Positions 42,656-49,702 of a DNA stretch of 64,000 nt are shown here, in pieces. Below the pieces are notes generated by a model that saw only the letters and a list, made by a program, of their open reading frames with translations, was not told the origin of the DNA and ran no database searches. This stretch comes from Chitinophagaceae bacterium (GTDB taxonomy: Bacteria > Bacteroidota > Bacteroidia > Chitinophagales > Chitinophagaceae): assembly GCA_016721725.1 (NCBI GenBank), contig JADKHN010000006.1, positions 951,001-1,015,000 on the forward strand. The letters run 5' to 3'. The first letter of the stretch is position 1; every line of letters begins with the position of its first letter. A program made the position numbers and the translations under genes.

Positions 42656-42780
42656 ATGAAAAAGTTGCTAAGGGGACAAAGGAGTAAAGGAGGGTAAAAG
42701 AGATCATCATTGAAGCGGATCACAGTTAAATCAATACCTTTTTTTCTCTTTGTTCTCTTAGCCGTGTATTTCTTAGTTGT

Positions 42781-43295
42781 CTACCGGTAAATGTCCAGCA
42801 ATCCATCCGGCAAGACCACATACACTTTTCGGTTCTTCTTATCCACCCTTTCCAGGCTTTCTTCATGGATGGGGATCAAGGCTTCCTTACCATGATAAAG
42901 GATCGTACAAAGCACCTGGTGGGGCTGTTCAATCACTTCCAGGATCTCACCCAGGTCTTCCTCCTCATGGATCAGGGAAAATCCCAGCAGGGCGATCGGT
43001 GAGGATTGGGCGGCGAATTTCTTGAAATCCTCTTCAGCCAGCCACACTTCCCGGGGCGTCAGTTTACGGGCTGTTTCCTTATCATTGATCCCCTCCAGTT
43101 TCAGGAAGGTCTCGTCCTCGCTTTTGATCTTGGTCGTTTGTATGAAATACGGAAGGAAACTGTCTTTCTTGTCTTCAATGAAAATGACCTCGAGCCCCTT
43201 GAGGGAGGTCTTCTTCCCAGGCTATGCTCCAGTACCAGGTCGCCTTTCAGGCCATGACTGGCGGCGAATTTCCCTATTTTGAAGTATTGGCTCAT
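42781..43295 (-). pseudogene. rimM: Ribosome maturation factor RimM, split by a single-base frameshift
   Basis: RimM binds S19 and helps 30S assembly. ATG 43295 starts MSQYFKIGKFAASHGLKGDL as in RimM, but the frame runs off after SLG near 43216. Adding one G to the GGG (minus strand, 43216-43218) restores LGKKTSLKGLEV and a continuous frame through the PRC-barrel part (ALLGFSLIHEEEDLGEILEV, ALIPIHEESLERVDKKNRKV) to the stop at 42781, giving about 171 residues, the normal length. As RimM is close to essential for fast growth, a base lost in a homopolymer during sequencing is the more likely cause. It follows rpsP as in many bacteria. Confidence 0.88.
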
Positions 43296-43357
43296 GGTTG
43301 CTGCAAGTTACGGAATGAGTTGCAAAGGAAATGAATTGCTCCCCTTTAGGGCAGGGG

Positions 43358-43385
43358 CAAAAAAAGTCCCGCCAAAGGCAGGACT
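43358..43385 (-). terminator. Terminator/attenuator between rpsP and rimM
   Basis: On the minus strand: agtcctgcc-ttt-ggcgggact followed by seven T (43385 down to 43359), with one G-T pair. It would reduce transcription of rimM relative to rpsP. Confidence 0.8.
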
Positions 43386-43411
43386 TCAATGCGTTTCCGA
43401 GCAGAGGTAAT

Positions 43412-43912
43412 TTATTCTTCTGTCTTGGTTTCTTCTGCTGCAGGCGCTTCAGCTTCTGGTGTTTCCGTTGCGGTTGCAACCGGTGTTGCCGGAACCTCAG
43501 CTACTTTCTTTACTACGGGCTGGTTGCGTTTGTCCATGCGGCTCTTTTTGTGAGCGCCCTGGCGCCTGGTAACATGAGCTTCATGTTCGCTGCTCCATTT
43601 AGTAAATTTTTCCATGGCAGTAGCTTCGTCAAAAAGGCCTAAGCCAACACCACGCAGTAAATGCTTCAGGAATAATACGCCCTTGAAAGAAAGGATGCGG
43701 CGTACAGTATCGGTGGGTTGAGCACCTTTTTGCAGCCAATCCAATGCCTTCTGACGATCGATCTGGATGGTTGCCGGAACGGTCAGGGGATTGTACGTAC
43801 CTAATTTCTGAATGAATTTACCATCGCGGGGACTTCTGCCGTCTGCTACTACGATGAAATAAAAGGGTCTCTTCTTTGAGCCATGCCTTTGCAGTCTCAT
43901 TTTTACAGCCAT
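43412..43912 (-). CDS. rpsP: 30S ribosomal protein S16 with C-terminal extension
   Basis: A 166-residue protein, twice the size of E. coli S16 (82). Residues 1-80 are the S16 core (MRLQRHGSKKRPFYFIVVAD, GTYNPL, RILSFKGVLFLKHL). The rest is a charged helix and an Ala/Thr/Glu-rich acidic tail (ATETPEAEAPAAEETKTEE). Such tails are usual in Bacteroidota S16. It stands first in the rpsP-rimM pair. Confidence 0.96.
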   Translation of the reverse strand: MAVKMRLQRHGSKKRPFYFIVVADGRSPRDGKFIQKLGTYNPLTVPATIQIDRQKALDWLQKGAQPTDTVRRILSFKGVLFLKHLLRGVGLGLFDEATAMEKFTKWSSEHEAHVTRRQGAHKKSRMDKRNQPVVKKVAEVPATPVATATETPEAEAPAAEETKTEE

Positions 43913-44277
43913 AAAATAGAAATTTTTGGTTGTTATGAATAGGGTTTCTCCTTAAAAAAGGAAGGCGAAGATACTATCACCCTCTAAAAGTTCCAAATTA
44001 ATAAAACTACATTAATATATTATTAAATATAATAAAGTAATTGAATCTGGCTTTATTTAAACAAAATACTGAACATATCCCTTATTCCCGGGATATGTTC
44101 AGTATGGATTTGTAATAACACCTAAAACTCTTGAAAACATTAGAACCACTTGATCATATCGTCTGAGCATAAAAAACCGGCAAAAAAAGTACAACAGGTT
44201 TTACCGGCATGCCATATCGCTAAAACAGCGACCTGGGAAACGCCCTGTAATTCTCATGATCGATAGGCCGGATTCGA
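43913..44277. other. Intergenic region with a perfect 16-bp inverted repeat
   Basis: 365 bp of A/T-rich sequence without a gene. It contains one striking structure at 44066-44105: arms atactgaacatatccc / gggatatgttcagtat with the loop ttattccc. No T-run follows, so it is not a normal terminator. Near 44176-44214 a weaker stem (ccggc / gccgg type around a T-run on the minus strand) may end the SprB-like gene. The rpsP promoter must be at the left end. Confidence 0.6.
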
Positions 44278-45585
44278 TCAATTACGATGACCACCACCGC
44301 CATTGACCCAGTCAACAATTTTTTGTTTGTCGCTTGCGGACAAGGGAGTATTTGGAGCCGGAGGCATGACCGATGGGTTTGCATCAACAGCTCTTGCCTT
44401 GATCCTGGCACTCTGTGCAACGATAGTACAGTCAATGGTAAAATCCAATCCATTTTGAGGAGCCGGTCCTGCATGACAACCCCCTATCGCACAATTCACG
44501 GCAAGTATGGCTTTTACATTATTGAATTGAGGGCCGGCCGGAGCGATCGGTACGGCAACTGCATTTGTAACGACACAGCCGTTTTGATCCCGGACTCCCA
44601 CATTATGGGTTGTTGCAGCCAAGGCGCCAAAAACATTGGACAACTGGAATGTGCCACCATTGATATTGTACATGAAACCGGTACTTCCGGTTGCTGAAAC
44701 GGATATGGACCCCGTATTGACGATACACTTATCACTGCCCTGTATTACCGTAGTAAAGGTTATCGTTGGACAGGGTGTACTGCTTACCGTTATTGTTCCT
44801 GAAGTACCCAGGCAATTATTAGCATCTTTGGCAATGACAGTATAATTTCCCGCAGCTAATCCTGCAAAAGTGGCGGAAGCCTGAAATGTGGTACCTCCGT
44901 CCTTACTGAATAAATAAGGTGTTGCTCCTCCGGATGCATTTGCCGTCATGGTTCCATTGGTTGCCGTGGGGCCGGAAGTCGGGGTAGTGGTTGCCGTTAC
45001 AGTGATTGGCGGGCAGGCGACACTTCCAACAACCACGATGGTTGTTCCGGTACAATTATTAAGGTCTTTTGCGGTAACGGTATAATTTCCTGCCACCAGT
45101 CCGGTAAAATTACCGGAAGCCTGATATGCACCTCCGTTGATCCGGTATGTAAACCCTGTGCTTCCGGTCGCAGATGCCGTTAATGTGCCATCGGGCGCAG
45201 TAGGTGTAGATGCAGGTGTTGTAGTTGCCGTAACAGTAATGGTTGGACAAGGAGTTGTTGTTACAGTAAATGTCTGGGTTTTTAAACACCCTGCGGCATC
45301 TTTGGCTCCAATGGAGTATGTTGCCGGCGCCAGATTATTAAACGTTCCGGAAGACTGAAATGCGCCACCGTCAATATTAAAGGTGAAACCGGTGCTTCCT
45401 GATGCCGCGGCAACTATGGCGCCGTTATTCAAGCCACCGGAAGTAGGTGTAACCGATGCTGTTATTGCAATCGTTTTACCTGCACAAGGGTCGGTGGGGG
45501 CGGGTGTTCCATCCTTACTGCAGGAGTAAATGAACACAACAGACAGTACGAGACCAGCTAATAATTTTTTTTGGATAGATTTCAT
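44278..45585 (-). CDS. Lipoprotein with four SprB-like repeats and a C-terminal cytochrome-c-like domain
   Basis: A 435-residue lipoprotein (lipobox FIYSC, Cys22). Four repeats of about 78 residues (34-112, 113-190, 191-271, 272-345) share a pattern such as GSTGFTYRINGGAYQASGNF then AGNYTVTAKDLNNC, as in SprB adhesin repeats of gliding Bacteroidota. The C-terminus (about 350-435) reads VNCAIGGCH (C365, C370, H371, a CX4CH motif) with a later VMPPAP (M407) and SASDKQKIVDWVNGGG, which resembles a cytochrome c domain with a widened haem motif. So a surface adhesin-like part is fused to a possible redox part. It lies 82 bp after the anti-sigma/barrel gene on the same strand. Confidence 0.8.
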   Translation of the reverse strand: MKSIQKKLLAGLVLSVVFIYSCSKDGTPAPTDPCAGKTIAITASVTPTSGGLNNGAIVAAASGSTGFTFNIDGGAFQSSGTFNNLAPATYSIGAKDAAGCLKTQTFTVTTTPCPTITVTATTTPASTPTAPDGTLTASATGSTGFTYRINGGAYQASGNFTGLVAGNYTVTAKDLNNCTGTTIVVVGSVACPPITVTATTTPTSGPTATNGTMTANASGGATPYLFSKDGGTTFQASATFAGLAAGNYTVIAKDANNCLGTSGTITVSSTPCPTITFTTVIQGSDKCIVNTGSISVSATGSTGFMYNINGGTFQLSNVFGALAATTHNVGVRDQNGCVVTNAVAVPIAPAGPQFNNVKAILAVNCAIGGCHAGPAPQNGLDFTIDCTIVAQSARIKARAVDANPSVMPPAPNTPLSASDKQKIVDWVNGGGGHRN

Positions 45586-45667
45586 ACAAAGGTTTATTGT
45601 TCAATCGTATGAAATTCGCCTGTAGTTGCCTCTCCATAAAAAAATCAATGAGAAAAACCAAACTTCT

Positions 45668-47026
45668 TTAACGCCTTTTCAAAGGCCTGTATTTTAACCC
45701 AACCCTGGCACCCATAGAATACAGTTTCACTTGACCATCCCCGATACCGGTGAGCGGTATATTCACCGAAGGCTCCAGTTGCATAGAGATTTGCGGAGTT
45801 AATTTCCTTTCCACTCCGCCCGAAATGGTCAGGATGGAAAACAGGTTTTTATTGCCGCTATAACTATATTTTCGCTCATAATAGTTGTTATACCGGGTAT
45901 ACTTAAAATCATAATCCTCACTCTTCATAAAGTAGGTGGACAAACCGGTGGAAGCAAAATAGCTGGTCTTTGGCCTTTGCACAACAACATATTTTATCGC
46001 CAGGGGTATCTCATAAACCAGGCATGCGGCATCAACTTTAATGATCTTCGCGGTATTCCAGTAAGGGCTTGGTTTCAACTTATAATCTTCCGGACCTGCA
46101 ATGTATTTTTTCTTACTTACAGAAAAACCAGTCTCAATGCTAAGTCTTTTACTCAGGTGGAAACCGAGACCGAGACCGTATTTAGCAGTAACGGTACTGT
46201 TTTTAAAAGACAATAGTTTAACATTACTGGCTTCCGCACCGATCGTAGCTGAAATATAGAAACGGGAGGATTTTCGTTTTTTATCTTTTTCTCCTTCCTT
46301 TTTTTCCTGGACCAACAACTTATTTTGCCCGGACAGACTATCTTTTAACCGATCAGTAATTTTTTGTGTCGCATTGGGTTTCCCTATCAGGCCGAGTGAG
46401 TCTTCCAACGATATGTCAAGATTCTTTTCTTTCCCCATATCACCGGCCGATACGTTGATTTCTTCATTTGCAACAGGGCTGCTCCCTTCAATTGAAACCC
46501 GGGTAACCCCCTGATTTGTTAATCTGATATCCTTTTTTTGATCAAAGGCTGATGTGATTACATCTGATAAAATTGAAAAGTCACTTCGCTTGTCACTGAC
46601 CATACCGGTCTTTTTCCGGTTACTGAAGATCAGAGTGGAATTCCACTTTGCATTTTCCGTATTTGTGCTTTCCGAGATCGAAGGCATCTGCGTACCAACC
46701 GGTGCGGATGAGTTTTTATCAATTGAAATCTGAGGCTGAATATCTGCAGTTTCAGATTGAACCTGATTATTTTCTGTCCTCACGGAATGCTTGGGCCCTA
46801 AATCTGCAGTTTCATTATCCTTGTTGAAAGAACCCGATATCAGGTATCCCCCTAAAGCACTAATGAAGATAACCAGCATCAGGATCCACAAAAACGGGCG
46901 ACGCCTGTCTTTTTCCTGATCAAGCAGTTTTTCCATCTGCTTCCATGCCAATTCATTAAAGGGCGGCTCAATGCCGGCTGCCTCGCATATCTTTTGTTCA
47001 ATATCGTCAAACTGCTTTTCGCTCAT
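45668..47026 (-). CDS. Membrane protein with anti-sigma-like N-terminus and outer-membrane beta-barrel-like C-terminus
   Basis: A 452-residue protein. Residues 1-42 are cytosolic and acidic (MSEKQFDDIEQKICEAAGIE, ELAWKQMEKLLDQEKD), as expected for an anti-sigma domain. One membrane helix (about 44-66) leads to a long Ser/Asn/Lys-rich linker (67-250) and then a C-terminal part with amphipathic beta strands (about 255-452, RFYISATIGAEASNV, YGLGLGFHLSKRLSIETGFS, ending VGLKYRPLKRR) like PorT-type barrels. Its start overlaps the ECF sigma gene by 20 bp. It probably holds that sigma factor and links it to the outer membrane. Confidence 0.75.
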   Translation of the reverse strand: MSEKQFDDIEQKICEAAGIEPPFNELAWKQMEKLLDQEKDRRRPFLWILMLVIFISALGGYLISGSFNKDNETADLGPKHSVRTENNQVQSETADIQPQISIDKNSSAPVGTQMPSISESTNTENAKWNSTLIFSNRKKTGMVSDKRSDFSILSDVITSAFDQKKDIRLTNQGVTRVSIEGSSPVANEEINVSAGDMGKEKNLDISLEDSLGLIGKPNATQKITDRLKDSLSGQNKLLVQEKKEGEKDKKRKSSRFYISATIGAEASNVKLLSFKNSTVTAKYGLGLGFHLSKRLSIETGFSVSKKKYIAGPEDYKLKPSPYWNTAKIIKVDAACLVYEIPLAIKYVVVQRPKTSYFASTGLSTYFMKSEDYDFKYTRYNNYYERKYSYSGNKNLFSILTISGGVERKLTPQISMQLEPSVNIPLTGIGDGQVKLYSMGARVGLKYRPLKRR

Positions 47027-47591
47027 ATCGCGCTTGATTTGCTTTTTTTAGCATTTTTTGAATATTTGCTTTTGCCTTAGCCAGATTTGATTTTGAAGTG
47101 CCGACAGAGATCTTCAACTGATCAGCGATCTCTTCATGTTTATAGCCGTCAATAACAAACAGATTGAATACAGTACGGTAAACCGGAGATAAGCGTTGAA
47201 CCATTTCGATCAGCTCTTTGTAGGAGATCTTGTCAACACTGGTTTCAGATTCATAAAGATTTTCAAGCTGATCATCAGCAATATCTATCTGGTGAGGACT
47301 TCGGTTACTTTTTCTAAAATGATCTATAGCGGTATGGACCAGGATGCTTTTCATCCAACCCCGCAGTGAATTTTCATAGTTCTCATACCTGGGAGAGAAA
47401 CCGGGGAAGCCCCTGAATATTTTTAAAAACCCATCATTAACGATCTCCATGGCATCCTCTTCTGTGGCACAGTAACGCATACATATAGCCATGGAATACC
47501 CGTAAAAAAGCCGATAGAAAGCTTTTTGACTTTCCCTTTTTGCATCTATGCAACCTTGGATGATATGTTTGAGTTCATGCTCTGTTGGCAA
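47007..47591 (-). CDS. ECF RNA polymerase sigma factor (sigma-70 family)
   Basis: A 194-residue ECF sigma factor. Region 2 covers about 20-95 (YSMAICMRYCATEEDAMEIVNDGFLKIFRG is its core) and region 4 about 128-185 (VIDGYKHEEIADQLKISVGT with SKSNLAKAKANIQKML as the recognition helix). It is followed with a 20 bp overlap by an anti-sigma/barrel fusion and then the SprB-repeat lipoprotein, suggesting a small signalling operon on the minus strand. Confidence 0.93.
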   Translation of the reverse strand: MPTEHELKHIIQGCIDAKRESQKAFYRLFYGYSMAICMRYCATEEDAMEIVNDGFLKIFRGFPGFSPRYENYENSLRGWMKSILVHTAIDHFRKSNRSPHQIDIADDQLENLYESETSVDKISYKELIEMVQRLSPVYRTVFNLFVIDGYKHEEIADQLKISVGTSKSNLAKAKANIQKMLKKANQARYERKAV

Positions 47592-47803
47592 GATTGCGGT
47601 TTTAAAACCCCGAAATAACTAACTGAATGGATATTTGTCTTCTTGTAATCGCATAAAAGAAGTAAAGAGTTGCCTCTGTCAACTGAAATGCAGTATATAT
47701 TATTCCTTACAAAATAGGCAAATGGATTTTGCCTTTGAAATAATCTTATTGAGATGGGTACTAAGGTGTAGTTTATTTTAAATTAAATATGTAATCCGCT
47801 GTA

Positions 47804-49135
47804 TTACTTAAGTTTATTTCCCCCTATGCCCGACATTCTTCCCATCGGCATCTTATTCATCATTTTCATCATGCCTTTCATCTGCTCGAACTGTTTCAGG
47901 AAGGCATTGAGCTCGGCCAGCTCCTTCCCGGCTCCTTTGGCGATGCGTGCCTTTCTGCCCGGGTTGATGATATCGGGGTTCCTCCGCTCTTCCAGGGTCA
48001 TACTGTTGATCATGGCTTCGATGCCCTTGAAGGAATCGTCGTTCACATCCACATCCTTGATCTGTTTGCCTACCCCGGGGATCATACCCATCAGGTCCTT
48101 GAGGTTACCCATCTTCTTGATCTGCTGCAGCTGGGTCTTGAAATCCTCGAAATCGAACTGGTTCTTGCGTATTTTCTTCTCCAGGCGGGCGGCTTCCTTT
48201 TCGTCGAATTGCTCCTGGGCCTTTTCCACCAGGCTCACGATATCTCCCATACCCAGGATACGCTGAGCCATCCTGTCGGGATAGAAGACATCCAGCGTAT
48301 CCATCTTCTCTCCGCTACTGGCGAACTTGATGGGTTTGTTCACGGTGTATTTGATGGACAAGGCGGCACCACCCCGGGTATCGCCATCCAGTTTGGTGAG
48401 CACCACCCCGCTGAAATCGAGTCGTTCGTTGAACGCAGCAGCGGTATTCACCGCGTCCTGTCCCGTCATGCTGTCCACCACAAAGAGGATCTCCTGCGGA
48501 TTGACAGCCGATTTGATATTGGCCACTTCGGTCATCATCACCTCATCCACGGCCAAACGCCCGGCTGTATCGATGATGATCACATTCTTATTTTTTGAAC
48601 GGGCTTCTTTGATGGCGTTTTGTGCAATGGATACCGCGTCCTTATTCTCCCTTTCCGAATAAACGTCAACCCCGATCTGTCCACCCAGCACCTCCAGCTG
48701 GTCGATCGCAGCGGGACGATAGATATCCGCCGCTACCAGTAAAGGGGATTTCCCTTTTTTGGTTTTCAGGTAGTTGGCGAGTTTCCCGCTGAAGGTGGTC
48801 TTACCGCTACCCTGCAGGCCGGCCACCAGGATGATGGCGGGATTCCCGTTGATGACGAATTCGCTTTCACTGCCTCCCATCAGTTCGGTGAGCTCGTCCT
48901 GGACGATCTTCACCATCAACTGGCCCGGGCTCACCGAGGTAAGGACCTTCTCGCCCAGGGCTTTCTCCTTCACTTTATCGGTGAATTCCTTGGCGATCTT
49001 GTAATTCACGTCGGCATCCACCAGGGCGCGGCGGATGTCCTTGACGGTATTGGCGATATTGAGTTCCGAGATCCGGGCCTGGCCCTTGATATTCTTGAAT
49101 GCCGCTTCTAATTTTTCACTGAGAGAATTAAACAC
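47804..49135 (-). CDS. ffh: Signal recognition particle protein Ffh
   Basis: A 443-residue SRP54 homologue that delivers membrane proteins co-translationally. N domain (1-85), G domain with GLQGSGKTT (106-114), DTAGR and TKLDGD motifs, and the methionine-rich M domain (about 300-443: MKGMMKMMNKMPMGRMSG). The frame is open to 49177, but the conserved FNSLSEKLEAAFKNIKG begins at GTG 49135, which I take as the start. Length agrees with the family. It is monocistronic as far as can be seen. Confidence 0.96.
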   Translation of the reverse strand: MFNSLSEKLEAAFKNIKGQARISELNIANTVKDIRRALVDADVNYKIAKEFTDKVKEKALGEKVLTSVSPGQLMVKIVQDELTELMGGSESEFVINGNPAIILVAGLQGSGKTTFSGKLANYLKTKKGKSPLLVAADIYRPAAIDQLEVLGGQIGVDVYSERENKDAVSIAQNAIKEARSKNKNVIIIDTAGRLAVDEVMMTEVANIKSAVNPQEILFVVDSMTGQDAVNTAAAFNERLDFSGVVLTKLDGDTRGGAALSIKYTVNKPIKFASSGEKMDTLDVFYPDRMAQRILGMGDIVSLVEKAQEQFDEKEAARLEKKIRKNQFDFEDFKTQLQQIKKMGNLKDLMGMIPGVGKQIKDVDVNDDSFKGIEAMINSMTLEERRNPDIINPGRKARIAKGAGKELAELNAFLKQFEQMKGMMKMMNKMPMGRMSGIGGNKLK

Positions 49136-49172
49136 GATAGAAATGTTTTTAACGCTTAAATAATTAAACCTG

Positions 49173-49210
49173 ATCACAGATTTTAAATTGATTAGTTGAT
49201 TTCACAGATT
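49173..49210. repeat. Left inverted repeat flanking the GxxExxY gene
   Basis: Its reverse complement, beginning aatctgtgaaatcaactaat, matches the element at 49630-49667 (beginning aatctgcgaaatcattaaat) over about 38 bp with a limited number of mismatches. The two bracket the decayed GxxExxY gene in inverted orientation. Confidence 0.65.
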
Positions 49211-49221
49211 GAATGACTTCG

Positions 49222-49644
49222 TCATTTGTATGTCGCAATTCGTTTGAATTCAAGCTTGAATTCCCGAAATTCAAAAGCAATCCTACTTCGATCTTGAATA
49301 TTTTAAGTAATTTATTATTTGAGAATAATACAAAGGGTCGACAAGTTAATTACAGCTTTCAGCTCAAGGATAACGTTGTTCTCAACTAAAATATCAAGTC
49401 GCCTGGAACCTACATGCAGCCCTTCATAAAATATATCTTTTCTAACCTCATTCTCACAATTCAAACCTTGCCTTTTTAACTCGATAACCATGCATCTATG
49501 GTAAATAACTTCCTGAAAACCCGGACCAATGGCCCGATGCACTTTCATCGCTACTCCAATGATCATTTGTGTCAACGCTGAATGTCTATATGATTTCACC
49601 GACTTGATGATTTGTTGCGCAGTGAAAATAATCTGCGAAATCAT
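49222..49644 (-). pseudogene. GxxExxY protein, decayed by at least three frameshifts
   Basis: A protein of the small GxxExxY family (PD-(D/E)XK nuclease-like fold; function not established). The first part is intact: MIIGVAMKVHRAIGPGFQEV (name motif), RRLDILVENNVILELKAVIN. Then the frame breaks. The rest of the family pattern continues in successive -1 frames: DPLYYSQIINYLK, then IFKIEVGLLLNFG, then LEFKRIATYK and a stop at 49222. Each break fits one missing base. The start is unsure: ATG 49644 lies inside the right inverted repeat, ATG 49566 begins at MIIG. It lies between sucA and ffh, same strand. Confidence 0.78.
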
Positions 49645-49667
49645 TAAATCATTATAAAAATCAGCGT
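49630..49667. repeat. Right inverted repeat flanking the GxxExxY gene
   Basis: Begins aatctgcgaaatcattaaat on the plus strand; partner of 49173-49210 in inverted orientation. A/T-rich, with internal gaaatca / aatca repeats. Confidence 0.65.
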
Positions 49668-49702
49668 TTATTTCTTCTCTTTTTGTCTTTTTCTCCCCTG
49701 TT

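Noticed and set aside
49136..49177. Longer N-terminus of Ffh
   Set aside because: The family starts at FNSLSEKL; the extra 14 residues come from the A/T-rich spacer.
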